Positions 1 to 4,816 of a stretch of DNA of 6,058 nucleotides are shown one piece after another. The position numbers were made by a program, and so were the translations under genes. Position 1 is the first letter of the stretch. Every line of letters begins with the position of its first letter. Source of the stretch: an uncultured Slackia sp. (GTDB lineage Bacteria > Actinomycetota > Coriobacteriia > Coriobacteriales > Eggerthellaceae); assembly GCA_934646845.1 (NCBI GenBank), contig CAKUEV010000121.1:1-6058 (forward strand), in the 5' to 3' direction. A model generated the notes under the pieces. The model saw only the letters and a program-made list of their open reading frames with translations, was not told the DNA's origin and did no database searches.

Positions 1-167
1 CAGTGGCCCAGGCTAATAACGCCGATGCCGCCAATGAAGTCGAGGTAGTGCTTGCCTTTGTCGTCGGTAAGCGTCATGCCGTTGCCGCTCACGAATTCGA
101 CCGGCTTGCGGGCGAAAGTGCCCATCATGTATTTCGATTCAAGTTCTTGCTGTTGTGCGAGGCTCAT
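1..167 (-). CDS. argD: Acetylornithine aminotransferase, N-terminal fragment (runs off the window)
   Basis: Only the first 55 codons are in the window, plus two bases of the next codon; the gene continues leftward beyond base 1. The translation begins MSLAQQQELESKYMMGTFAR and contains G-K-H-Y-L-D-F-I-G-G-I-G-V-I-S-L-G-H at about residues 38-55. This matches the N-terminal entry of class-III PLP aminotransferases of the ArgD family, where the motif precedes the PLP domain. Known role of the family: transamination of N-acetylglutamate semialdehyde to N-acetylornithine with glutamate, in the cytoplasm. The start is supported by a GAAGGGA ribosome site (minus strand, 174-180) six bases upstream of the ATG. 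It follows argB by 52 nt in the same direction, which fits an argC-argB-argD operon. The PLP lysine and most of the protein are outside the window, so separation from related ornithine or GABA aminotransferases rests mainly on context. Confidence 0.87.
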   Translation of the reverse strand, partial: MSLAQQQELESKYMMGTFARKPVEFVSGNGMTLTDDKGKHYLDFIGGIGVISLGH

Positions 168-219
168 GAAAGATCCCTTCTTTCGACGCGAATATGCGCG
201 TTTAGTTTGGTGGAAATCG

Positions 220-1182
220 CTATTCCTGATCGGTGTCGACATTGGCGTCGAGGCGGCTTGCAAGCGCATCGAGCGGCTGTGCTTGGTAGGTTTCATCGGG
301 CGTGCTCGGCTTCATCATGGTGCCCACACCGTGGTCGGTGAGCAGCTCGAGCAAAAGCGCATGTGGCATGGTGCCGTTAATGATGTGCGCGGCGGGGATG
401 CCTGCATCAAGCGCGGCGAGGCAGGCTTCGATTTTCGGAATCATGCCGCTGGATAGCGTGCCCGATTCGACGAGGTCGCGCGCCTCGTCCGACGTAAGCG
501 AAGAGATAAGGGTGTCTTTGTTGCTGAAATCCTTATAGAGGCCGTCGACGTCGGAAAGAAAAATAATCTTGTGCGCATGCAGCGCAGCGGCCAAATGCCC
601 CGCCGCGATATCGGCGTTGATGTTGAAGGGCTTGCCGTCGTCGCCCGCCGCGACGGACGCCACGATGGGAATGTAATCGTCGTTGACGAGATGCTCGAGG
701 TACGTGGGGTCGATGCCCGTGATTTGACCGACGCGGCCAAGCTCGGGGTCGAGCTGCGTGGCGCGAATAGTGCAGCCGTCGCCGCCGCTTACGCCCACAG
801 CGAGATGCCCGTGTACGTTGATGGCGTCGACTAAGCGGCGATTCACGCTACCCACGAGCACCATGCGCACAAGCTCCATTGCGTCATCGGGCGTCACGCG
901 CAGGCCGTCTTTGAATTCAACGGGCATGCCGCTTTTCTCGAATGCTGCGGAGATGTCTTTGCCGCCGCCATGCACGATAATCGGCCTCATGCCGATAATT
1001 TTCAGCAGAACGATATCGGTCATGACTTGCGCCATGAGTTCGGGGTTCTCCATGGCCGATCCGCCGTATTTAATCAGTACGGTTTTGCCCGTGGTGTTTT
1101 TAATCCACGGCAGCGCTTCGACGAGCAGGTTGACTTTGGCGGCGTAGTTGGCGCTGCGAACGCCGGTTTTTGTGAATTTCAT
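220..1182 (-). CDS. argB: Acetylglutamate kinase, arginine-sensitive type
   Basis: This 320-residue protein phosphorylates N-acetylglutamate with ATP, the second step of arginine synthesis, in the cytoplasm. Visible amino-acid-kinase motifs in order: IKYGGSAM (37-44, with Lys38 and the Gly-rich phosphate loop), VHGGG (70-74), the substrate Arg in GLRVTPDD (Arg95), NINAD (187-191), LSDVDGLY (209-216) and SSGMIPKIEA (244-253, Lys250). About 30 residues precede the kinase fold (ANYAAKVNLLVEALPWI region, 11-27). They resemble the N-terminal helix that joins dimers into the arginine-inhibited hexamers of Pseudomonas and Thermotoga; the E. coli enzyme (258 aa) lacks it. The segment PHALLLELLTDHGVGTMM (273-290) also fits the arginine-sensitive group. 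The last 25 or so residues form an acidic tail I do not recognise. The ATG start has an AAGGAG site four bases upstream. It lies 210 nt downstream of argC and 52 nt before argD. Confidence 0.96.
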   Translation of the reverse strand: MKFTKTGVRSANYAAKVNLLVEALPWIKNTTGKTVLIKYGGSAMENPELMAQVMTDIVLLKIIGMRPIIVHGGGKDISAAFEKSGMPVEFKDGLRVTPDDAMELVRMVLVGSVNRRLVDAINVHGHLAVGVSGGDGCTIRATQLDPELGRVGQITGIDPTYLEHLVNDDYIPIVASVAAGDDGKPFNINADIAAGHLAAALHAHKIIFLSDVDGLYKDFSNKDTLISSLTSDEARDLVESGTLSSGMIPKIEACLAALDAGIPAAHIINGTMPHALLLELLTDHGVGTMMKPSTPDETYQAQPLDALASRLDANVDTDQE

Positions 1183-1233
1183 AGGACTCCTTGAGGTCTG
1201 CCGAGCGCATGCAGCGCCGAGCAGGCATGCATC

Positions 1234-1265
1234 GGGGAAAGAAGGTGTGGAAGTGTGGGGCAGGG
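1234..1265 (-). promoter_or_regulatory. C-rich, G-poor tract in the argC-argB spacer, possible Rho-loading site
   Basis: Read in the direction of arg transcription, these 32 bases contain 19 C and only 1 G, with repeated pyrimidine-C steps such as CCCCACACTTCCACACC. Such unstructured C-over-G bubbles are the known character of Rho utilisation sites. The tract lies untranslated between argC and argB, just after two hairpins (1286-1318 and 1264-1275, the latter GGCG-CATA-CGCC and overlapping the tract by two bases). Rho loading is an inference. The bias could also be chance or could serve only to keep the argB translation start region unfolded. Confidence 0.3.
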
Positions 1266-1285
1266 CGTATGCGCCGAGCCGAAGA

Positions 1286-1318
1286 CAGGCGCGCTTCGTT
1301 GTTGTGCGTGCGCGCCTG
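1286..1318 (-). promoter_or_regulatory. 9-bp perfect RNA hairpin in the argC-argB spacer
   Basis: On the transcribed strand CAGGCGCGC is followed after 15 bases by its exact complement GCGCGCCTG. The bases after the stem (TCTTCGG) are not a U-run, so it is not a standard intrinsic terminator. The 5' arm overlaps a competing hairpin with the upstream CGCCT (minus strand, 1323-1327), which can itself pair with AGGCG further upstream (1340-1344). The layout therefore offers two exclusive folds. It may be an attenuator element, an RNA-stability hairpin between cistrons, or an accident of GC-rich sequence. Confidence 0.45.
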
Positions 1319-1342
1319 ATTAAGGCGACGGACGGCGAACGC

Positions 1343-1378
1343 CTAGCTTCGTCGCTCGTTCCTCCTCAAGGAAAGCAT
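1343..1378 (-). CDS. Possible 11-codon arginine-rich leader peptide in the argC-argB spacer
   Basis: The frame reads ATG then LSLRRNERRS and a TAG stop. Four of its eleven residues are Arg, encoded AGG AGG and CGA CGA. It begins 14 nt after the argC stop, so translation would have to come from reinitiation by ribosomes leaving argC, because no Shine-Dalgarno sequence precedes the ATG. Its stop codon overlaps the first arm (AGGCG, 1340-1344) of the stem series that leads to the hairpin at 1286-1318. That is the position expected of a leader peptide whose translation senses arginyl-tRNA. Against it: the AGGAGG could simply be an orphan ribosome site left by a lost gene, and in GC-rich DNA a short Arg-rich frame is not improbable. 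I know of no established precedent for this element here. Confidence 0.22.
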   Translation of the reverse strand: MLSLRRNERRS

Positions 1379-1392
1379 GGCTGTTCTGTTTG

Positions 1393-2511
1393 CTACGATG
1401 CGCATGCCACGCCGCCCAATCCTGCATCTTCGGCGAGCCCGAAGATGATGTTCGCGCACTGCACGGCTTGGCCGGCGGCGCCCTTTCCCAAGTTGTCGAT
1501 GGCGGCCATGGCGACGATCATGCGCTCGTCGCGGTTCAGCGACGCATTGACGTGCGCGCGAGCCGTGCCTGATACCGAGCCGGTTTTGGGCCATACGCCT
1601 TGGGGCAGGGCAGTGACGAGGTTCGACGCTCTATAGGCGTCCTCGTAAGCGCGATGGAGGGTTTCATCATCGAACTCGACGCCTTCGGCGATCGGCAAAT
1701 ACACCGTGGCGAGAATGCCGCGCTTAAGCGGCGCCAAATGCGGCGTGAAAATCACATGCGCAGGTGCAGGACGCACAGATGCGTCGCCTGCCACGGGAAC
1801 GTTGGCGGCGGAAAGGGTGCGACCGTAGGAAAGCGCAATCTCGGGCTGATGGCGATGGAGCGGCAGGCCATACGCTTCGAGCGATTCGTCGTCGGAGCAG
1901 TAGTGAGTGCGTGCGCTTGGCTTGCGGCCCGCGCCCGTGATGCCGGAGATGGCATCGATGATGATGGGCGCATTGGGATTGACGAAGCCTGCGGCAAGTG
2001 CGGGAGTTGCCGCCAAAATAGAGGCGGTCACATAGCAACCGGCGCAGCCGACGATAACGGCCTCGCCCGCGGCATGGCGCGCTGCAAGTACGTCAAGGGC
2101 GGCGCGGTTGGTTTCGGGCTGGCCGAACGTTGCGCGCTCGAGCAACTCGGGTGCCGCATGCGGCACATGGTAGGCGGCTTCGTAATCGGCAGCATTGGCG
2201 AAGCGGAAGTCGGCCGAAAGGTCGATGCATGTCACGCCCGCATTCACGAGACGCGGCGCGTGGAGCATGCCGGCTTTGTGCGGCACGCCCATGAACACAA
2301 CGTCGCATGATAGAAGCGAATCGGTCGTATGTGGCTCGAGCGTCAATTCGTCGTATACGCCGCGGAAAGCGGGATATATGTCGACGATGCGTTGCCCAGC
2401 TTCGGAATCGGACGTGATAACAGAAACGTCGAATTCGGGATGGTTTGCGCAAATTCGCAGCACTTCGGCTCCGGCGTAGCCCGTTGCCCCCATGATTCCT
2501 GCTTTAATCAT
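1393..2511 (-). CDS. argC: N-acetyl-gamma-glutamyl-phosphate reductase
   Basis: This 372-residue enzyme reduces N-acetylglutamyl-5-phosphate to the semialdehyde with NADPH, the third step of arginine synthesis, in the cytoplasm. Visible features: the Rossmann loop GATGYAG (8-14); VPHKAGM (76-82); the catalytic cysteine in GCAGCYVT (155-162, Cys159); ISGITGAGRKPS (188-199); HRHQPEI (219-225), which supplies the catalytic histidine (His221 by the family pattern); FTPHLAPLKRGILATVY (255-271); and IDNLGKGAAGQAVQ (338-351) near the C terminus. The usual Pro before Gly-Cys in the active-site loop is Ala here. An in-frame ATG seven codons upstream (2532) has no ribosome site, while the ATG at 2511 has AAAGGAG (2518-2524) six bases away and gives the normal MIKAGIMGATGY start, so I chose the latter. 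It is the first gene of the arg operon seen here. At 372 residues it is a little longer than the roughly 340 typical of the family. Confidence 0.96.
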   Translation of the reverse strand: MIKAGIMGATGYAGAEVLRICANHPEFDVSVITSDSEAGQRIVDIYPAFRGVYDELTLEPHTTDSLLSCDVVFMGVPHKAGMLHAPRLVNAGVTCIDLSADFRFANAADYEAAYHVPHAAPELLERATFGQPETNRAALDVLAARHAAGEAVIVGCAGCYVTASILAATPALAAGFVNPNAPIIIDAISGITGAGRKPSARTHYCSDDESLEAYGLPLHRHQPEIALSYGRTLSAANVPVAGDASVRPAPAHVIFTPHLAPLKRGILATVYLPIAEGVEFDDETLHRAYEDAYRASNLVTALPQGVWPKTGSVSGTARAHVNASLNRDERMIVAMAAIDNLGKGAAGQAVQCANIIFGLAEDAGLGGVACAS

Positions 2512-2517
2512 GTGCTG

Positions 2518-2524
2518 CTCCTTT
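2518..2524 (-). promoter_or_regulatory. Ribosome binding site that fixes the argC start
   Basis: AAAGGAG on the minus strand lies six bases before the ATG at 2511. The alternative upstream ATG (2530-2532) is preceded only by T-rich sequence and would place this site inside the coding region, so the shorter argC is favoured. Confidence 0.8.
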
Positions 2525-2530
2525 GATTGC

Positions 2531-2568
2531 ATTGCATAAAAAATCGGTTTTGTGCATATTAGTCCGTT
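2531..2568 (-). promoter_or_regulatory. Candidate tandem ARG boxes (ArgR operator) upstream of argC
   Basis: Two 18-base sites lie end to end with a 2-base gap: ATTGCATAAAAAATCGGT (2531-2548) and TGTGCATATTAGTCCGTT (2551-2568), plus strand. Both carry TGCATA, exactly 20 bases (two helical turns) apart. Compared with the known ArgR consensus WNTGAATWWWWATTCANW, by my hand count site one matches 7 of 10 fixed positions and site two 6 of 10, and both have an A/T-rich centre. Paired boxes with a 2-3 base gap next to the promoter are typical of ArgR repression. The second site overlaps the proposed argC -10 element. No argR gene is in the window, so this remains a hypothesis. Confidence 0.4.
2556..2561 (-). 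promoter_or_regulatory. Possible argC -10 element
   Basis: TAATAT on the minus strand lies about 45 bases upstream of the argC start codon, and initiation would be near base 2549. The -35 region is poor: ATGTTT at 2579-2584 with a 17-base spacer. A 5-bp inverted repeat (GTTTC/GAAAC, 2566-2570 and 2578-2582) sits between the two elements. The placement inside a candidate ArgR site is what a repressible promoter would show, but the match is modest. Confidence 0.3.
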
Positions 2569-2647
2569 TCTAATCGTGAAACATGCATCTCGATAAAAAA
2601 GAATGAAGTTCCACAGGAATTCTCGGCGGAAGGCGGCATTTTTACGC

Positions 2648-2653
2648 TACAAT
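2648..2653 (+). promoter_or_regulatory. Possible -10 element for the tRNA pair
   Basis: TACAAT ends 16 bases before the 5' end of tRNA-Tyr, which fits a short 5' leader for RNase P removal. I see no convincing -35 hexamer at 16-18 bases upstream. The region is shared with the divergent argC promoter. Confidence 0.42.
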
Positions 2654-2669
2654 TCCACCTCGCACTGCT

Positions 2670-2754
2670 GGGCGTGTGCCCGAGTGGTTAAAGGGGACGG
2701 GCTGTAAACCCGTTAGCTCTGCTTACCTAGGTTCGAATCCTAGCGCGCCCACCA
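2670..2754 (+). tRNA. tRNA-Tyr (anticodon GTA)
   Basis: A full class-II tRNA fold can be drawn by hand. The acceptor stem is GGGCGTG (2670-2676) with CGCGCCC (2744-2750), containing one G-U pair. The anticodon stem ACGGG/CCCGT (2697-2701 and 2709-2713) encloses loop CTGTAAA with anticodon GTA at 2704-2706. A long variable arm follows, as expected for bacterial tRNA-Tyr, then the T arm CTAGG-TTCGAAT-CCTAG. The discriminator is A and the 3' CCA (2752-2754) is encoded in the DNA. It reads UAC and UAU codons. Five bases separate it from the next tRNA, so the two are almost certainly cotranscribed and processed. Confidence 0.97.
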
Positions 2755-2759
2755 GTTTT

Positions 2760-2835
2760 GCCCGTGTAGCTCAGTCGGTAGAGCACTTCGTTGGTAACGA
2801 AGAGGTCACCGGTTCAAGTCCGGTCGCGGGCTCCA
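2760..2835 (+). tRNA. tRNA-Thr (anticodon GGT)
   Basis: This is a standard 76-nt cloverleaf. The acceptor stem is GCCCGTG (2760-2766) with CGCGGGC (2825-2831). The D arm contains AGCTCAGTCGGTAGAGC. The anticodon stem CTTCG/CGAAG (2786-2790 and 2798-2802) holds loop TTGGTAA with anticodon GGT at 2793-2795. The T arm is ACCGG-TTCAAGT-CCGGT. The discriminator is T and the CCA end (2833-2835) is encoded. It reads ACC and ACU threonine codons. It is directly followed by a short T-rich run (TTTCTTTTCC, 2836-2845). Confidence 0.97.
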
Positions 2836-2996
2836 TTTCTTTTCCACGCTCACATACCTATATAAAAGTACGGGGTCGCTTCGGCGTTCCATTGCATTGG
2901 GGCTTTGGGCAATCCTCGGCTCTTTCGCGAGCTTCTTCCATTTATTGCGATTTCGTGAAGAACGGCTCATAGCCTGGTGAAACGCCAAATTATTCA
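2836..2996 (+). other. Non-coding gap between tRNA-Thr and the rplM promoter, with a weak hairpin
   Basis: No gene is seen. The tRNA pair has no strong terminator. The candidates are the T-rich run just after the CCA (2836-2845) and a weak stem GCTC-TTTCGC-GAGC (2919-2932) followed by TTCTTCCATTTATT. A second weak pairing, ATTGC/GCAAT (2891-2895 and 2909-2913), precedes it. Transcription of the tRNAs may therefore continue into the ribosomal protein operon. Confidence 0.4.
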
Positions 2997-3025
2997 TTGA
3001 CTCACGGCGATTTCCCTTGTATTCT
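2997..3025 (+). promoter_or_regulatory. Sigma-70-type promoter of rplM-rpsI
   Basis: TTGACT (2997-3002) matches five of six -35 bases. After exactly 17 bases comes TATTCT (3020-3025), matching four of six -10 bases. Transcription would start near 3032, leaving a leader of about 150 nt before the rplM GTG. It is the best -35/-10 pair I found in the window. Confidence 0.65.
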
Positions 3026-3056
3026 GCAAAAGTTCGCTTTCAAAAGCCCCGCTAAA

Positions 3057-3130
3057 CGCTGCTCAAAACGGGACACAGCGCGAAAGAATGTCCAGATTCT
3101 GGACCGTTGGTTTGGCGTAGGAAACCGAAC
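3057..3130 (+). promoter_or_regulatory. Structured 5' leader of rplM, possible L13 autoregulatory element
   Basis: Three successive stems can be drawn: CGCTG/CAGCG (3057-3061 with 3076-3080); the near-perfect dyad GTCCAGATTCTGGAC (3090-3104); and GTTGGTTT with AAACCGAAC, with one bulged G (3106-3113 with 3122-3130, loop 3114-3121). Leaders upstream of rplM that respond to free L13 are known in other bacteria. I cannot tell by eye whether this belongs to that family. The following 50 bases up to the ribosome site look unpaired and A-rich. Confidence 0.4.
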
Positions 3131-3182
3131 AGTTTCGTAAAGCAGCACTTTTGAACCAGAACAAACGTATTTGGAGGAAATC

Positions 3183-3620
3183 GTGAAGACGTATTACGCA
3201 AAGCCTCAAGAGGTTGAGCGCGAGTGGGTCGTTATCGACGCCGCCGACCAGGTGCTGGGCAAGGTTGCCGCTAAGGCTGCCCACATTCTCCGTGGCAAGA
3301 ACAAGCCGCAGTTTACTCCGCATGTTGACACGGGCGACTTCGTCATCGTCATCAATGCCGAGAAGGTGCGCGTCACGGGCAACAAGGCTCTCGACAAGAA
3401 GTACTACCGTCACTCCGGCTACCCCGGTGGACAGAAGTGCGAAACCTTCACCGAGGCTATCGAGAAGCATCCCGAGCGCGTCATCGAGCACGCGGTTAAG
3501 GGCATGCTGCCGAAGAACACTCTCGGCCGCAAGCAGCTCAGCAAGCTCAAGGTCTACGCTGGCCCCGAGCATCCGCATGCCGCTCAGAAGCCCGTCGAGA
3601 TCAAGCTGGAGGAGAAGTAA
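3183..3620 (+). CDS. rplM: 50S ribosomal protein L13
   Basis: This 145-residue protein is an early-assembling component of the large ribosomal subunit that binds 23S rRNA. It matches L13 throughout: [20 protein letters not shown] at the start, [17 protein letters not shown] (25-41), [19 protein letters not shown] (44-62), [20 protein letters not shown] (64-83) and the signature region [12 protein letters not shown]...[16 protein letters not shown] (105-137). E. coli L13 has 142 residues. The start is a GTG with GGAGG at 3173-3177, five bases away. An in-frame TTG at 3171 overlaps that ribosome site and is rejected. The stop is two bases before the rpsI ATG, so the two genes are cotranscribed and probably translationally coupled. 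Codons favour C-ending forms (GGC, AAG, ATC), typical of highly expressed genes. Confidence 0.98.
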   Translation: MKTYYAKPQEVEREWVVIDAADQVLGKVAAKAAHILRGKNKPQFTPHVDTGDFVIVINAEKVRVTGNKALDKKYYRHSGYPGGQKCETFTEAIEKHPERVIEHAVKGMLPKNTLGRKQLSKLKVYAGPEHPHAAQKPVEIKLEEK

Positions 3621-3622
3621 CA

Positions 3623-4015
3623 ATGGCAAACGAAGCTGTCTATTACGGCACTGGCCGTCGCAAGAACGCCGTTGCTCGCGTCCGCTTGGTTCCCGGCACC
3701 GGCAAGGTTACCGTCAATGGTCGTGAGGCTATGAACTACTTCGGCCGTGAGGCCCTGGTGAACTACGCCACCATGCCGTTCAAGGTTACCGACACCCAGG
3801 ATCACTTCGACGTCATCGCCCTGTGCAATGGCGGCGGCATCTCTGGTCAGGCTGGCGCTCTGCGCCACGGCATCAGCCGCGCGCTGCTGCAGGCCGGCGA
3901 GTATCGTCCCGAGCTGAAGAAGGCTGGCTTCCTCACTCGCGACCCTCGTATGGTCGAGCGCAAGAAGTACGGCCTGAAGAAGGCCCGCAAGCGCCCGCAG
4001 TTCAGCAAGCGCTAA
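3623..4015 (+). CDS. rpsI: 30S ribosomal protein S9
   Basis: This 130-residue protein of the small-subunit head has a C-terminal tail that reaches the P-site tRNA. Recognisable parts are [16 protein letters not shown] (7-22), [10 protein letters not shown] (31-40), the family signature [20 protein letters not shown] (70-89), [20 protein letters not shown] (102-121) and the conserved C-terminal SKR (128-130). The length equals that of Firmicutes and E. coli S9, with no mycobacterial-type N-terminal extension. The ribosome site GGAGGAG (3608-3614) lies within the last codons of rplM, eight bases before the ATG. A strong terminator follows 27 bases after the stop. In Actinomycetota glmM normally follows; here luxS intervenes on the other strand. 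Confidence 0.98.
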   Translation: MANEAVYYGTGRRKNAVARVRLVPGTGKVTVNGREAMNYFGREALVNYATMPFKVTDTQDHFDVIALCNGGGISGQAGALRHGISRALLQAGEYRPELKKAGFLTRDPRMVERKKYGLKKARKRPQFSKR

Positions 4016-4042
4016 TCTGCTCGCTTACTTCACGCGAAATGG

Positions 4043-4077
4043 AAAGGCTCGTCGCTTATGCGGCGGGCCTTTCTTTT
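4043..4077 (+). terminator. Intrinsic terminator of the rplM-rpsI operon
   Basis: A 10-bp stem, GGCTCGTCGC (4046-4055) with GCGGCGGGCC (4060-4069), has two G-U pairs and a TTAT loop. It is preceded by AAA and followed by TTTCTTTT. It sits 27 bases after the rpsI stop, a standard position. Confidence 0.92.
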
Positions 4078-4157
4078 ATGCATGCCGCAGTTTGGTTGGG
4101 AATCGAGGAAAAGCGAGCCCATAGGAACTTATGCGCCAAAATACTGCGCGGAACACG

Positions 4158-4189
4158 AAGGCCCGATGGGTATATCCATCGGGCCTTTT
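4158..4189. terminator. Second terminator between convergent rpsI and luxS, possibly bidirectional
   Basis: AAGGCCCGATGG (4158-4169) pairs perfectly with CCATCGGGCCTT (4176-4187) around a 6-base loop. In the plus direction TTTT ends the stem. In the minus direction the stem ends in TT followed by CGTGTT, a weaker tail. It lies about 80 bases after the first terminator and 125 bases beyond the luxS stop. It could back up rpsI termination and also stop luxS transcripts. Confidence 0.85.
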
Positions 4190-4313
4190 GCTTCGATTTA
4201 TTGTGAATGAAACGAGACAAGGCGCGCTCGACGAGATGCGCGGAAACGACCGACTGAAGCCAGGTTCCGCGCTGCCAACGTGCGCCTTTGAGACTGGAGT
4301 ATCCGAGCCTTGA
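4190..4313. other. Non-coding 3' region of luxS
   Basis: No gene, tRNA or strong structure is seen between the second terminator and the luxS stop. A weak CGCGC/GCGCG pairing occurs near 4221-4242. If the hairpin at 4158-4189 is the luxS terminator, the luxS mRNA has a 3' tail of about 125 nt. Confidence 0.5.
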
Positions 4314-4778
4314 CTATTTTTCGTAGGCGCAGTCGGCGGGCGTCCAGCTTTTCAGAACGGGAATCATCTTGCGTGCGATTGCTTTGGCGCCTTCGAGGTC
4401 TTGCTCTCGGAAGTTGCCGCACTCCTTTTCGGTGGCGCCGGGCACATCGCCCTCGAAGCCGGCGATGAATGCGAGCATGTCGTTGACGAGCTTGATGGCG
4501 ACCTCGGGTTCCATGTCGCGCACGAGGAAATAGAAGCCGGTACGGCATCCCATAGGACCAACGTAGATGACGTGGTCGGAAAGCTCGCTCGAGCGCACAT
4601 ACGTTGCGAACAGGTGCTCGAAGCTATGGATGGCGGGGTAGGGCAGATACGTGCCGCAGTTCGGCTTGACCATGCGAATGTCATAGGTGGTCACGTCGCC
4701 GTCAACGCGCGAGGTGTACATGCCTTCAACGAGCTTGGTGTGATCGACGGCGAAGCTTGCGATTTGCTTGAGTTCCAT
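4314..4778 (-). CDS. luxS: S-ribosylhomocysteine lyase (autoinducer-2 synthase)
   Basis: This 154-residue cytoplasmic metalloenzyme cleaves S-ribosylhomocysteine to homocysteine and DPD, the precursor of autoinducer-2, in the activated methyl cycle. The LuxS metal site is complete: IHSFEHLFATYVR (50-62) gives His51 and His55 with the general base Glu54, and KECGN (118-122) gives Cys120. The catalytic cysteine lies in GPMGCRTGFYFLV (74-86, Cys78). The N-terminal SFAVDHTKLVEGMYTSR (8-24) and FEGDVPGATEKECGNFREQD (108-127) also fit. The length is normal. AAGGAAG lies five bases upstream of the ATG. It is transcribed opposite to both neighbours, so it is a stand-alone gene. No pfs or cysteine/methionine gene adjoins it here. 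Whether AI-2 acts as a signal cannot be read from sequence; the metabolic role is certain for the family. Confidence 0.97.
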   Translation of the reverse strand: MELKQIASFAVDHTKLVEGMYTSRVDGDVTTYDIRMVKPNCGTYLPYPAIHSFEHLFATYVRSSELSDHVIYVGPMGCRTGFYFLVRDMEPEVAIKLVNDMLAFIAGFEGDVPGATEKECGNFREQDLEGAKAIARKMIPVLKSWTPADCAYEK

Positions 4779-4816
4779 AGGTCTTCCTTTGCAAAGGTTC
4801 GACGTAACGTTTCTTG

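Noticed and set aside
186..201. ACGCG-AATATG-CGCGT hairpin between argB and argD as a terminator
   Set aside because: It has only five base pairs and no U-run on the arg strand, and argD follows directly in the operon with its own ribosome site.
1200..1279. GCCGAGC occurring three times and GCATGC twice in the arg spacer as a repeat family
   Set aside because: The copies are short, unevenly spaced and expected in GC-rich DNA. They do not form a regular array.
1600..2310. 236-codon plus-strand open frame opposite argC
   Set aside because: It lies wholly antisense to argC, whose protein matches its family end to end. The long frame is a by-product of GC-rich codons.
2509..2532. Earlier argC start adding seven residues (MQSKEQH)
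   Set aside because: It has no ribosome site, and the good AAAGGAG site falls inside this extension. The family begins at the inner methionine.
2676..2972. 98-codon plus-strand open frame across both tRNA genes
   Set aside because: It is a translation of the tRNA sequences themselves; the T-arm and anticodon regions give familiar false peptides such as AQSVEHFVGNEEVTGSSP.
2806..2997. 63-codon minus-strand frame ending SPRPDLNR
   Set aside because: The ending is the antisense of the tRNA 3' part, a common false-gene signature, and the rest has no ribosome site or family resemblance.
3063..3629. 188-codon minus-strand frame opposite rplM
   Set aside because: It is leucine/valine-rich antisense of L13 with no recognisable domain; L13 is certain.
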